From Martinezella lusitana (GTDB taxonomy: Bacteria > Pseudomonadota > Alphaproteobacteria > Rhizobiales > Rhizobiaceae): a DNA stretch of 64,000 nt. Below the pieces are notes generated by a model. The model made no database searches, was not told the DNA's origin, and was given only the letters and a program-made list of their open reading frames with translations. The translations under genes were made by a program, and so were the position numbers. The stretch is from assembly GCF_016901135.1 (NCBI RefSeq), contig NZ_JAFEVL010000045.1:983309-1047308 (forward strand). The letters run 5' to 3'. Shown here piece after piece: positions 24,334 through 33,652 of the stretch (the first letter of the stretch is position 1; every line of letters starts with the position of its first letter).

Positions 24334-26670
24334 TCATGGCAGGCTGTAGCCGATGACATAGTCGCCCGGCTTGGTGCCGACGGAGCCATGACCACCGGCC
24401 ACCATGACGACATATTGCTTGTTGTCGCTGGCGGTGTACGTCATCGGCGTTGCCTGGCCGCCCGCCGGCAGGCGTGCCTGCCAGAGCTGCTTGCCGGTCG
24501 TGACGTCATAGGCCCGCAGATAATCGTCTACCGCCGCTCCCAGGAAGGCGACGCCGCCCTTGGTGATGATCGGCCCGCCGATGCCGGGAACGCCGACCTT
24601 GATGGGCAGCGGCAGCGGCGTCATGTCGTAGATGGTGCCGTTCTTGTGCTTATAGGCAATCTTGCCGGTCTTCAGGTCGACGCCGGCGACATAGCCCCAG
24701 GGCGGCGCCTGGCAGGGAATGCCGAGCGGCCCGAGAAACGGGCCCATATAGACGCCGTAAGGGGAGCCTTCATTGCGGTTCAGACCCTGCTCGCTGCCCT
24801 TTTCGCCCTCTCCCTTCGGTGCGATCTCGGCGCGAGGCACGAGCCGTGAGGTGAAAGCCAGGTAAGTCGGCATGCCGAACATGATCTGGCGTTCCGGATC
24901 AACGGCGACGCTGCCCCAGTTGAAGGTGCCGAAATTGCCGGGATAGATGATCGAACCGCGCAGCGACGGTGGCGTGTATCGACCTTCATATTGATGCCGA
25001 TGGAAGGAAATGCGGCAGGCAAGCTGATCGAACAGCGAGACACCCCACATATCCTTTTCCTGCAGCGGCGGCGGCGAAAAGGTCAGATCCGAGATCGGCT
25101 GCGTTGGAGAAGCGTGATCCTCCGGAATGGTGCCGCCCGGCGCGGGGATTTCCTTAAAGGGAATGATCGCAGCGCCTGTCCGACGGTCGAGCACGTACAG
25201 ATCGCCCTGCTTGGTCGAGGCGACCAGCGCGGGGACCACGGAGCCATCTGCCTTCGTCAGGTCGAGGAGCACGGGCTGCGCCGGTACGTCCATGTCCCAG
25301 AGATCGTGATGGACGAATTGCTGAACCCATTTGAGCTGGCCCGTGTTGATGTCCAGCGCGACCACCGAGGAGGAGAAGCGCTCGACATTCGCGCTGCGTC
25401 CCATGCCCAGCTGATCGGGCGTCTGATTGCCAAGCGGGATATAGACCATTCCAAGCGCCTCGTCGGCACTGGAGACCGACCAGCTGTTCGGCGAGTTGGT
25501 GGTATAGGTCTGCCCGGCAGGCAGGGGTGCCGTCTGGTCGGGGTTGCCCGAATCCCAGTTCCAGAGCAGTGCGCCGGTCCTGGCATCGAAGGCGCGAATG
25601 ACGCCGGATTGCTCCTGCGTCGAATAGTTGTCGTTGACCGCGCCGCCGATGATGATCTTGTCCGCGACGATGACGGGCGGCGATGTGGAATAGTAGTAAC
25701 CGGCCGGATTGTATTTCATGCCGGTTTCGAGATGCAGCGTGCCCTGATCGGCAAAGCTCGTGCAGACCTTGCCATCGGCGACGTCGAGCGCGATCAGCCG
25801 GGCGTCGGAGGTCGGCAGGTAGACGCGGTCGGCGCAAGGCGCTCCGGCAGCGACGGTCTTGTCGTGATAGTAGGAGACGCCGCGGCAGGTCTGATGCTGA
25901 CGATTGGGGTTCATCCCGGCATTGGCATCGTAACGCCATTTCTCCTTGCCGTCCTTGGCATCGATTGCAATCGCCAGGCTATGCGGCGTGCACAGGAACA
26001 GCGTGTCGCCGACCTTGAGCGGCGTGACCTGATAGGTGGTCTCGCCGATATCATCGGGACGTTTCACGTCGCCGGTCTGGTAACGCCACACTTCCTTGAG
26101 GTTGGCGACATTCTGGGCGTTGATCTGGTCGAGCGGCGAATAGCGCTGGCCGAAAGATGTGCGGCCATATTGATGCCATTCGCCGTTCGGCACATCACCT
26201 CCCATGGGAGCGTTCGCCGCCACCGTCGTCGGCAGGTCGCCTGAGAGATCGTGAGGGTCGGTCGTCATGGAATAAACTGCAATGAGAACGGCGATGATCA
26301 GGGGTATCGCGAGTGGCCAGGGATTGGCTCCATAGTGGACACCATCAAGGCTGCGAAATCCGAGTGGGCGCCGGATCCATGGTGTCAGCAGCCATAGCCC
26401 GATCAGGATGATCAGTCCGCCGCGCGGACCGAGCTGCCACCAGTCGAACCCCACCTCCCATATGGCCCAGCCAAGCGCGGCGACTACGAAAATCGCATAG
26501 AGCCAGAGCGCGGCCACCTTGCGCATGGAGAGCAAAATCGCCGTCGCAAGAAAGGCGAGGCCGGCAAGAAGGTAGAAGAAGCTGCCGTCGAGCAGCACAA
26601 GCCAAAGCCCGCCGCCGCCGAGCGCAAGCCCGATAAGCGCCAGAATGATCGATGTTATGAGAATGGCCAT
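24334..26670 (-). CDS. gcd: Membrane-bound PQQ-dependent glucose dehydrogenase
   Basis: A 778-residue quinoprotein, close to the roughly 796 of E. coli Gcd. Residues 1-125 form about five membrane segments; the rest is a periplasmic eight-bladed PQQ propeller beginning near WHQYGRTSFGQRYSPLDQIN. It oxidises glucose (and some other aldoses) to gluconolactone at the periplasmic face and passes electrons to ubiquinone. This acidifies the surroundings and is linked to phosphate solubilisation in soil bacteria. PQQ must be made elsewhere or acquired; no pqq gene is in the window. It is monocistronic as far as can be seen and convergent with the DUF763 gene. Confidence 0.93.
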   Translation of the reverse strand: MAILITSIILALIGLALGGGGLWLVLLDGSFFYLLAGLAFLATAILLSMRKVAALWLYAIFVVAALGWAIWEVGFDWWQLGPRGGLIILIGLWLLTPWIRRPLGFRSLDGVHYGANPWPLAIPLIIAVLIAVYSMTTDPHDLSGDLPTTVAANAPMGGDVPNGEWHQYGRTSFGQRYSPLDQINAQNVANLKEVWRYQTGDVKRPDDIGETTYQVTPLKVGDTLFLCTPHSLAIAIDAKDGKEKWRYDANAGMNPNRQHQTCRGVSYYHDKTVAAGAPCADRVYLPTSDARLIALDVADGKVCTSFADQGTLHLETGMKYNPAGYYYSTSPPVIVADKIIIGGAVNDNYSTQEQSGVIRAFDARTGALLWNWDSGNPDQTAPLPAGQTYTTNSPNSWSVSSADEALGMVYIPLGNQTPDQLGMGRSANVERFSSSVVALDINTGQLKWVQQFVHHDLWDMDVPAQPVLLDLTKADGSVVPALVASTKQGDLYVLDRRTGAAIIPFKEIPAPGGTIPEDHASPTQPISDLTFSPPPLQEKDMWGVSLFDQLACRISFHRHQYEGRYTPPSLRGSIIYPGNFGTFNWGSVAVDPERQIMFGMPTYLAFTSRLVPRAEIAPKGEGEKGSEQGLNRNEGSPYGVYMGPFLGPLGIPCQAPPWGYVAGVDLKTGKIAYKHKNGTIYDMTPLPLPIKVGVPGIGGPIITKGGVAFLGAAVDDYLRAYDVTTGKQLWQARLPAGGQATPMTYTASDNKQYVVMVAGGHGSVGTKPGDYVIGYSLP

Positions 26671-27028
26671 GATCTGTTCCAGTCTATCCGCCGATTTGAC
26701 AGTGATTGATCGAAGGCATGTGAAGGCTCAGCCGGAATCCCTAAGGGGATCCAGCACCGAAGGAAGTCGAAATCGATGAGAATTGCATTGGCGGCGGCAA
26801 CCGGCGCCGTGTCCGGGGCGATTTGGATCGATACATTAAGCCCTCCAATCCAGTTGGAGATTGAACGCCAGGATTGCAACAATGTTCCAATCCGGCAAGC
26901 CGTTCAAGTTCGATACCGCAAGCGCCCGAATTGATTAACGGACGTAGTTAATTTTTTAACAATTGTGCGGATACTAATGGAACAAATCATGGAATCAAGG
27001 GTTTCCGTGCCAAGCCGGAGGACTAGAG
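26671..27028. other. Divergent gap upstream of gcd
   Basis: About 360 bases between gcd and a small plus-strand gene. Promoters for both should lie here. A 52-codon plus-strand frame (26776-26934) with a hydrophobic start is present, but its ribosome-binding site is poor and I do not call it a gene. The stretch 26935-26985 is AT-rich and may hold the promoter of the small gene. Confidence 0.4.
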
Positions 27029-27217
27029 ATGAATTTGAAGATCGTCACTGCGCAGTCGGAGGTAGAGACCGACGACACCGGAACCTATCCGGATGGCATG
27101 GTGGAGCGCATTCTTATCGACTTCTCCGCAAGCCACGAGCAACAGCACCGCAAATCGCACGAGCGTGACTATGGCGCTCGCAAGGTGATCAGACCCATTC
27201 CGGTTGGTCTGGTCTAG
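27029..27217 (+). CDS. Small hypothetical protein (62 aa)
   Basis: A 62-residue acidic-to-basic soluble protein with a good ribosome-binding site (GGAGG eight bases before the ATG). The N-terminal half is acidic (EVETDDTGTYPDG) and the C-terminal half basic with histidines (HEQQHRKSHERDYGARK). No cysteine, membrane segment or known domain is seen. It is convergent with the esterase gene. I do not recognise it; the strong start signal and composition make it likely to be translated. Confidence 0.6.
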   Translation: MNLKIVTAQSEVETDDTGTYPDGMVERILIDFSASHEQQHRKSHERDYGARKVIRPIPVGLV

Positions 27218-27257
27218 ATTGCTTCGCAGCGGCTGCTGATCAAGCTTTGAGCCTTGC

Positions 27258-27986
27258 TCAAATGTAGAGCGGTGCCATCCGGCGCCATGCGCCGGCACGG
27301 TGCGCGCGGCCACCCCAGACATGCAATCGATGGCTGATCTGCTTGTCGGCGAGAAGCCGGCTCAAATGGCGGTTGTTGTCCAAGAAGGGGTCGGCATCGC
27401 CGATCGTCAGCACGATATCGACCTGCCGCAGTTTTTCCAGCCGCCAATCAGAATCCAGTCCCGGCAGGAAATGCGTCGGCATATGAAAATAGATGTCGTC
27501 GTCATAGTAACCGTCGAACAGATCGCCGAAGGATTCGACTTGCATCGTCAGGTCATAACGACCTGAAAAAGCGACGAGCTTGTGGAAGAGGTGAGGGTGG
27601 CGGAAGACCAGGCTGGCAGCCTGGAAGGCGCCGAGGCTGCAGCCGTGGACAATGGTGCACTCATGCGGGTTCTTCTGCGCCATAAGCGGCAGGACTTCGT
27701 TCAGTATATAATCCTCGTAAGCCCCATGCCGGCGGATGCGCTCGGCCGGATGCCGGTGGGAGCCATAGAAGGTTTCCATGGCGAGCCCCTCGATGCAGTA
27801 GAGCTGAAGATGTCCGGCGTTCAATTTTTCCGCAAGGCTGGCAACGATCCCGATCTGCTCATACTGCCAGAAACGTCCATCCCTTGTGGGAAACATCAGC
27901 ACTTTGGCGCCGGCGTGGCCGAAGACCAGCAGCTCCATGTCTCGATCCAGCCGTGGGCTGTACCAGCGCAGATATTCCCGGTTCAT
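27258..27986 (-). CDS. Putative esterase (alpha/beta hydrolase, esterase D type)
   Basis: A 242-residue alpha/beta hydrolase of the putative esterase family (feruloyl esterase/S-formylglutathione hydrolase relatives). The nucleophile serine is in HGCSLGAF (about residue 116), in the GxSxG variant used by this family; an acidic residue is available in GDADPF and the histidine near the C-terminus (RAHRAGAW). No signal peptide is visible, so it acts in the cytoplasm. Its ATG overlaps the stop of the upstream acetyl-esterase-like gene by four bases. Together with the ROK regulator it forms a minus-strand operon divergent from the beta-galactoside importer, so it probably removes acyl groups from imported sugars. 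Confidence 0.8.
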   Translation of the reverse strand: MNREYLRWYSPRLDRDMELLVFGHAGAKVLMFPTRDGRFWQYEQIGIVASLAEKLNAGHLQLYCIEGLAMETFYGSHRHPAERIRRHGAYEDYILNEVLPLMAQKNPHECTIVHGCSLGAFQAASLVFRHPHLFHKLVAFSGRYDLTMQVESFGDLFDGYYDDDIYFHMPTHFLPGLDSDWRLEKLRQVDIVLTIGDADPFLDNNRHLSRLLADKQISHRLHVWGGRAHRAGAWRRMAPLYI

Positions 27987-28942
27987 GACACCTTGAAAAG
28001 TCGCCCCACCTTGTCACGCAGACGTGCATTCTGCTCGTCCATGCCAGCATAATCGAAATGGCCGGCATCCAGAATGAAGATTTCGTTAAATTTCTGCAGT
28101 GCATTTGCGACGGCGAACTGGCAGGGTGGCGCCACGGCGGGATCGAAAAGGGCAGGGGCAACGAGCATCGGCACTTTGATGCGGCTTGCAGCGATTGCAG
28201 CATCGAAGAAACGCAAAGTCTCGAACACGCTTCCATGCCTCTCCTGATAGGCCTGGACGGACTGGGCACTGCCGACCGTTGGCAGCGTCAGCCAAAGCTG
28301 CCGGTGCCCGAAGGTCGGGACGACCAGATGGCCGCTGTCGATGCGCGCATCGAAGGGAATTGCCAGAGCCCCGATGCCGCCGCCGAAGCTGATGCCGCTA
28401 TAGCCGATTTGACCGGCAATCCAGGGATAGAGTGTCTCAAGTGTCGATACGGCGAGCCAGAGATCTTCCACGCAGCCGCCGATGACATAGGTATCGCGAT
28501 TTTCGATACCGCTGAGGACGTGTTCGGCAGCATCCGGTGGAAGTTGCGGGCAGGCACTGAGGGACAGGCCGCGGAAGCAGGGGAACAGCACCGCTGTCTC
28601 CTCCAGCGGCAGATCAAGATCAGGCTGGTTTCTCCCGCCATAGCCGTGTCCGACGACAAGGCCGCGCCGCACCTGGCCTTGGCGGGGAATGAGAAGCCAG
28701 CCGTTGATTTGAAACGAGCCTATCGATGCGTAGCTGATGTTGAAGACGTGCCAGTTGTCGTGGCGCAGTTTACTGCGGCGAAGCTTCGGTTGCGGATCGA
28801 CGGCAATCGCGGCGCTGTAGCGCTTCCGCCAGAAATCGTCGAAACCAACAGGCGCCTCCGGCGGCTTGATGGCCAGCAACTGCTTCAGCTGCATGCAGTA
28901 GGTGGGGTCGAAGGCGAAGGGATGGACTGTAGGAACGCTCAT
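27983..28942 (-). CDS. Acetylxylan esterase-like (AXE1) deacetylase
   Basis: A 319-residue hydrolase similar to the AXE1/cephalosporin-C deacetylase family. The typical N-terminal FDDFWRKRY is present, and the nucleophile motif is YSGISFGG (about residue 183). Asp in PALFDP and His in DAGHFDY complete a plausible triad. The oxyanion region is GHGYGGR. No signal peptide is evident. The ATG of MSVPTVHP at 28942 is chosen; the frame opens 81 bases earlier without support. It follows the ROK regulator gene and overlaps the next esterase gene, suggesting cytoplasmic deacetylation of imported oligosaccharides. Confidence 0.8.
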   Translation of the reverse strand: MSVPTVHPFAFDPTYCMQLKQLLAIKPPEAPVGFDDFWRKRYSAAIAVDPQPKLRRSKLRHDNWHVFNISYASIGSFQINGWLLIPRQGQVRRGLVVGHGYGGRNQPDLDLPLEETAVLFPCFRGLSLSACPQLPPDAAEHVLSGIENRDTYVIGGCVEDLWLAVSTLETLYPWIAGQIGYSGISFGGGIGALAIPFDARIDSGHLVVPTFGHRQLWLTLPTVGSAQSVQAYQERHGSVFETLRFFDAAIAASRIKVPMLVAPALFDPAVAPPCQFAVANALQKFNEIFILDAGHFDYAGMDEQNARLRDKVGRLFKVS

Positions 28943-29041
28943 CTGGCGTTTGTCGCGTGAAAGGGTTGGCGATGCAAGACCGAACCGTTGGGGGCGTGCT
29001 TGCTTCCTGCCGCCAACGGGCATGGCGGCGATCGCTGCTCT

Positions 29042-30247
29042 CTATGCCGCCGACGTGGTCGTGTGAGCGTCACTGCTCCCCATCGTCCCGCCTGATGTCT
29101 CGAAGTCGAAGAATTTCTGGGTGACGAGGGCGGCTGCGCCGCGTGCCCAGGAATTGTCTTCCCAATCGGGCAGCAGAGGCGGTGAGGCAAAAAAAGTGCG
29201 GGCAGCCATGCTTGATTTCAGAGGGCCGAAAAGAGCATCGCCGAATGAAACCGCCTCGCCTCCAACGACGATCACCTCGGGGTCGGTGATGTTGACGAGG
29301 TTGGCAAGCGCCTTGCCGATCCCGGCACCTGCCTCGCTCAGGATCTTGCCGACCTCCGCATCGCCGGCTCTTGCGGCCTCCAGCATATTGAAGAGGTTAT
29401 GACTGTCATCACGCTTGGTCACCTCGCGCCAGGTTTGCAGCATGGCAGGCTCCGAATAATAGGCCATCAGGCAGCCGCGCTTGCCGCATTCGCAAAGCCG
29501 GCCATTCTCATCGTGCAAGGTATGACCGAACTTGCCAGCCGCGCCATGCGCACCCCGGTAGAGCTTTCCGTCGACAATGAGGGCGCAGCTGATGCCGACG
29601 CCGATGGCGAGGACGGCCATATCGCGATACTGCCGTCCAAGCCCGAAAAGCTGTTGGGCGATGGCGTAGGCATTCGTATCGTCCTCAAGCCAGACAGGCA
29701 CTTTGACCCTCTGCGCCACCATCGATGCGAAAGGCACGTTGTTCCATTTGAAACGAAAGCTGCGCACGCATACGGCCTGGCCGTTGTCGATGACCCCTGG
29801 CACGGAAATACCGACCCCAGCCAATCGTGCATGCGGGCGCCCGGCAGCCTCGACCAGCATGGGGACCGCTTCGGCCAAAGCCTTCGCGACATTTTCCGGC
29901 TCGTTGTCGATAAGGGTCAGCCGACAGGACGCAAGGGGGTTGGTTGCCAGATCGGTGACGACGCATTCCACGGAGCCGACCATCAGCTTGAAGCCGATCG
30001 CCAATCCATTGGAGTAATTGATCTCGACAGGTATGGGGCGTCGGCCTGAAAACCCGGCCACGGCCTTGCCTTCGGTGACATGCCCTTCCTCGATCAGATC
30101 GGCGATGACGAAGGTGACGGCAGCCGGGCTGAGGCCGGTGATCGTCGCTATTTCGGCACGGCTTTTCGGCCCCTCCTGTCTCAGGATATTGAGGATGAGC
30201 CGCCGGTTCATGGCTCGCGACGTGCTCTGGTCGCCTTTCAGTTTCAC
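29042..30247 (-). CDS. ROK family transcriptional regulator
   Basis: A 401-residue NagC/Mlc-like regulator. An N-terminal winged helix (about residues 15-65, with SRAEIATITGLSPAAVTFVI) precedes a ROK sugar-kinase-like domain. The zinc motif CECGKRGCL is present, and the ROK signature reads HGAAGKFGH with Lys where many members have Glu. The kinase phosphate-binding DxGxT is absent, as expected for a regulator. It is divergent from the CUT1 importer and GH42 operon and heads the operon with two esterases, so it should control both in response to a galactoside. Confidence 0.87.
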   Translation of the reverse strand: MKLKGDQSTSRAMNRRLILNILRQEGPKSRAEIATITGLSPAAVTFVIADLIEEGHVTEGKAVAGFSGRRPIPVEINYSNGLAIGFKLMVGSVECVVTDLATNPLASCRLTLIDNEPENVAKALAEAVPMLVEAAGRPHARLAGVGISVPGVIDNGQAVCVRSFRFKWNNVPFASMVAQRVKVPVWLEDDTNAYAIAQQLFGLGRQYRDMAVLAIGVGISCALIVDGKLYRGAHGAAGKFGHTLHDENGRLCECGKRGCLMAYYSEPAMLQTWREVTKRDDSHNLFNMLEAARAGDAEVGKILSEAGAGIGKALANLVNITDPEVIVVGGEAVSFGDALFGPLKSSMAARTFFASPPLLPDWEDNSWARGAAALVTQKFFDFETSGGTMGSSDAHTTTSAA

Positions 30248-30260
30248 GATTTCTCTTTCT

Positions 30261-30275
30261 TAATTTTGTAAATTA
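30261..30275. promoter_or_regulatory. Candidate ROK operator
   Basis: TAATTT-TGT-AAATTA is a perfect 6-base inverted repeat in an AT-rich stretch, 13 bases before the ROK start codon. ROK repressors bind AT-rich inverted repeats; autoregulation and control of the divergent importer are inferred. Confidence 0.45.
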
Positions 30276-30516
30276 ATTATTGCGTCCGTTTCAGACTTAT
30301 GCATAACTTCACTCGTCGATCAACATCCGGCTCGTGCGCAAGCACAAAGAAGTCAGCAATAGGACAAGGTTTCTCGAACCGAAAGTTCCGGGCTGTGCAA
30401 ATGCACTGCCGCGGCAGGTTTGTTGCGACCGTGTGTAGGAGGGCAGGAGGGGCGCCCGCCGCGCGTCCAGCTGGCTGGGCAGGGTGAGGGTAGACGTCAC
30501 AACGGGAGGAATTCAA

Positions 30517-31788
30517 ATGACTTTCAATTTGCTTGGAAGGCCGGCAAGCCGGCGTGTCTTTCTGAAGGGTGCGGGTGCGGCTTCCGTCGCAGCACTCACA
30601 GGTTTTCCGATGCCCGCGATTGCGCAGGCACAGGACGTCAACATCATTTCCGACGAAAACAACGCCGACGCATTGGCGATCCTGCGCAAGATCGCTGACG
30701 ATTTCGGCAAGCAGGCCGGCGTCAAGGTCGTGGTCAACAACATGGACCATGAAGCGCACAAAACAGCGATCCGCAACTATCTGGTCGCGGGCGCGCCCGA
30801 CATCTGCTTCTGGTTTTCGGGAAACCGCATGCGCGCCTTCGTCAAGCGCGGCCTGTTCGACGACATCTCCGATCTCTTCGAGAAGGAGAAATACAAGGAC
30901 GTGCTCGGCGCGGCCGCAGGCTCCGTCACCGTCGCCGGTAAGCAGTATGGACTACCAACCGGCGGCACGCTCTGGGGCATGTTCTATCGCAGGGATATCT
31001 TCAGCCAGCTCGGCACGACGGTTCCGGCAAGCTGGGACGATTTCCTCGCCTTCGGCGCCAAGTGCAAGAGCGCGGACCTGACGCCGATCGCCATGGGCAC
31101 AAAGGAATTGTGGCCGGCGGCCGGCTGGTTCGACCAGATGAACCTGCGCATCAACGGCCTCGACAAGCACATGGCGCTGATGAACGGCGAGATGAGCTAT
31201 CTCGATCCGGCGCTCAAGCCCGTTTTCGACATGTGGGAAACCCTGATCAAGCAGGATTTCTTCACGGCGAACAACACCTCGTTCGGCTGGCAGGAAGCGG
31301 GCGCTCTCCTGTCGCAGAAGAAGGCCGGCATGATGAATCTCGGCGCCTTCGTCCGCTCCACCTTCCCGAAGGAGGAGCTCGATCAGCTCGCCTTCGCGCC
31401 CTTCCCGACGATCGATGCGAAGGTCGGCCGTTTCGAGGAATTTTCGCTGAATTCGGTGCATATTCCGGCCAATGCCAAGAACAAGCAGGGCGCACGCGAG
31501 TTCCTCGCCTATTTCTATCGCCCCGAAAATCTCGGCCCCTATCTGGTGCCCGGCGGCAACGTGCCGCCGCGCAACGACCTGCCGCCGAGCCAGGATCCGC
31601 TCGTCAATGCCGCCGTCGAGGCGCTGAAGACGGTGCAGGGCACCTCGCAATATTACGACCGCGACAGCGATCCCGACATGGCCCAGGCCGGTCTCGTCGG
31701 CTTCCAGGAATTCATGGCAAAGCCCGAACGGCGTGATGCAATCCTGAAGCGGCTCGAGGGTACGCGCAAGCGCATCTACAAGATCTAA
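30517..31788 (+). CDS. Solute-binding protein of CUT1 ABC importer, Tat-exported
   Basis: A 423-residue family-1 solute-binding protein. The N-terminus has a twin-arginine signal (SRRVFLK) with a hydrophobic stretch and a likely AQA cleavage site near residue 35. The mature protein follows the MalE-like pattern (EAHKTAIRNYLVAGAPDICFWFSG early; GGTLWGMFYRRDIF in lobe two). GGGAGGA lies six bases before the ATG. It is the first gene of the operon with two permeases, an ATPase and a GH42 beta-galactosidase, so a beta-galactoside or galacto-oligosaccharide is the likely ligand. Confidence 0.9.
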   Translation: MTFNLLGRPASRRVFLKGAGAASVAALTGFPMPAIAQAQDVNIISDENNADALAILRKIADDFGKQAGVKVVVNNMDHEAHKTAIRNYLVAGAPDICFWFSGNRMRAFVKRGLFDDISDLFEKEKYKDVLGAAAGSVTVAGKQYGLPTGGTLWGMFYRRDIFSQLGTTVPASWDDFLAFGAKCKSADLTPIAMGTKELWPAAGWFDQMNLRINGLDKHMALMNGEMSYLDPALKPVFDMWETLIKQDFFTANNTSFGWQEAGALLSQKKAGMMNLGAFVRSTFPKEELDQLAFAPFPTIDAKVGRFEEFSLNSVHIPANAKNKQGAREFLAYFYRPENLGPYLVPGGNVPPRNDLPPSQDPLVNAAVEALKTVQGTSQYYDRDSDPDMAQAGLVGFQEFMAKPERRDAILKRLEGTRKRIYKI

Positions 31789-31805
31789 TCTTCCTCCCAG
31801 CGACC

Positions 31806-31833
31806 GGGAGGCGGGGCCGCTGCTCCGCCTCCC
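31806..31833 (+). promoter_or_regulatory. Intercistronic hairpin after the binding-protein gene
   Basis: Perfect 9-base inverted repeat (GGGAGGCGG and CCGCCTCCC) 17 bases after the binding-protein stop and 20 before the first permease. It lacks a T tract. It is the third importer operon in this window with a strong stem-loop at this position. Confidence 0.6.
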
Positions 31834-31852
31834 CATACCGAAAGAGGACAAA

Positions 31853-32737
31853 ATGATGACATTTTGGCGCCGCCATCGCTGGTGGCTCACCCCGACCTTG
31901 CTGATTTTGCCCGCGGCCGTTCTCTTTTCCGTCGTGATCCTGTGGTCGGCGGTGGAAAGCCTTTGGATCAGCCTGCATGATTGGGACGGCTTCAGCCCGA
32001 TGGTCTGGATCGGCTTCGGCAACTATGTCGAGCTGTTCAACGACCCGCAATTCTATGTCTCGCTGAAGAACAATGTGATCTGGCTCGTCATGTTCATGGC
32101 AGCGCCGCCCATCGGGCTGGCGATCGCATTGTTGGTCAATCAGAAGATCCGCGGCATGCGGCTGATGAAGTCGCTCTTCTTCATTCCGCTGGTGCTGGCC
32201 TCGGTCGCCGTCGGCGTGGTCTTTACCTGGGTCTATACGCCGCAACTCGGATTGCTCGCCCTGATCTTCGGCTTTTTCGGCGCCGCCGCGCCGGCTGTCC
32301 TTTCCGATGAGCACTTCGTCACTTTTGCGATCGTCATCGCAGCGCTCTGGCCACAGATCGCCTTTTGCATGGTCCTCTATCTCGCCGGCCTCAACAGTCT
32401 CAGCGAGGAACTGATCGGCGCAGGGCGGGTCGATGGCGCAAGAGGCTGGAACATGCTGCGCCACATCGTGCTGCCGCAGCTGACGCAGGTCACCTTCATT
32501 GCCATTGCGGTTACCGTCGTCGGCGCGCTCCGATCCTTCGACATGGTCTCGGTGATGACGCAGGGCGGTCCATTCGGCTCCTCCGAAGTGCTGGCCTACC
32601 AGATGTTCGAACAGTCGATCTTTTCCTATCGCTTCGGCTATGGCGCGGCGATTGCCTCGGTCCTGTTCGTGATCATGGCGGTGTTCATCGTCTGGTATCT
32701 CACGCGCATCATTCGCATCGAAGAAAGAGGGGCCTGA
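31853..32737 (+). CDS. ABC importer permease, MalF type
   Basis: A 294-residue permease with six membrane segments, the first at about residues 12-34. The EAA-type loop is IGAGRVDGARGWNMLRHIVLP, near residues 184-204. Tandem ATG codons (31853, 31856) follow AAAGAGGAC. Its last base is shared with the first base of the next permease's ATG (TGATG), so the two are translationally coupled. Confidence 0.9.
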   Translation: MMTFWRRHRWWLTPTLLILPAAVLFSVVILWSAVESLWISLHDWDGFSPMVWIGFGNYVELFNDPQFYVSLKNNVIWLVMFMAAPPIGLAIALLVNQKIRGMRLMKSLFFIPLVLASVAVGVVFTWVYTPQLGLLALIFGFFGAAAPAVLSDEHFVTFAIVIAALWPQIAFCMVLYLAGLNSLSEELIGAGRVDGARGWNMLRHIVLPQLTQVTFIAIAVTVVGALRSFDMVSVMTQGGPFGSSEVLAYQMFEQSIFSYRFGYGAAIASVLFVIMAVFIVWYLTRIIRIEERGA

Positions 32738-33588
32738 TGTATCCGCGCCCGATCCCCGAAGATGCCATCTGGCGTCGCCGCTTCTATTTCATCGCTGTGC
32801 TTGCCATCCTGATCCTTTGGCTATGCCCGCTCTTCGCCATCATCCTGACGTCGTTCCGCTCGACGCAAGATGTGATGGGCGGCAACCTCTGGGGCTGGCC
32901 GACGCAATTCGGCCTGGTGGACAACTACACCTCCGTCTTCACGCAGACGCCGATGGCGCGCTATTTCCTCAACAGCCTGACGATCACAATACCCGCTGTC
33001 ATCGGCGTGCTGATCCTGAGCACGCTCGCCGGATTCGTGCTGGCGCGCTATCGCTTCCCCGGCAACATGCTGGTCTTCGCCCTGTTTGTCGGCGGCAATT
33101 TCCTGCCCTATCAGATCATGATGATCCCCGTGCGCGATCTGATGGTGCGTATCGGCCTTTACGACACAACGGCAGCGCTGGTCATTTTCCACATCGCCTT
33201 CCAGACGGGCTTTGCGACGCTGTTCATGCGCAACTTCATCGCCGCCTTGCCGGACGAACTGTTCCAGGCGGCAAGAGCGGAGGGCGCGACGCCGTTCCAG
33301 ACGTTGATTCATGTGGTCGTGCCTCTGGTGCGCCCGGCATTGGCCGCACTCGCCATTCTGATCTTCACCTTCGTCTGGAACGACTATTTCTGGGCTGTGG
33401 TGTTGACGGTGAGCGATACGGTGAAGCCGGTCACGGCCGGGCTTGCCAATCTGCGCGGCGAATGGGTTTCCGTCTGGAACCTGATTTCGGCCGGCACGAT
33501 CGTCGTCGCCGTCCCTCCGGTCGTCATGTTCTTCCTCATGCAACGGCATTTCATCGCCGGTCTCACCATGGGCGCGGTGAAGGGATGA
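32737..33588 (+). CDS. ABC importer permease, MalG type
   Basis: A 283-residue permease with six membrane segments (first at about residues 18-38). The EAA loop reads FQAARAEGATPFQTLIHVVVP, near residues 178-198, and the C-terminus ends with the LTMGAVKG tail typical of MalG-type proteins. It pairs with the MalF-type subunit. The ATPase gene follows after 64 bases. Confidence 0.9.
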   Translation: MYPRPIPEDAIWRRRFYFIAVLAILILWLCPLFAIILTSFRSTQDVMGGNLWGWPTQFGLVDNYTSVFTQTPMARYFLNSLTITIPAVIGVLILSTLAGFVLARYRFPGNMLVFALFVGGNFLPYQIMMIPVRDLMVRIGLYDTTAALVIFHIAFQTGFATLFMRNFIAALPDELFQAARAEGATPFQTLIHVVVPLVRPALAALAILIFTFVWNDYFWAVVLTVSDTVKPVTAGLANLRGEWVSVWNLISAGTIVVAVPPVVMFFLMQRHFIAGLTMGAVKG

Positions 33589-33652
33589 GCGATCCGTCCG
33601 CCATCTCCACCGCCGCCCTTCGTGCAAATCCTTTCCTTGAGAGCCTTGAAGC

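Noticed and set aside
24991..26244. 417-residue plus-strand frame
   Set aside because: Antisense to gcd.
26776..26934. 52-codon frame upstream of the 62-residue protein gene
   Set aside because: Poor ribosome-binding site and unremarkable sequence; left as part of the gap.
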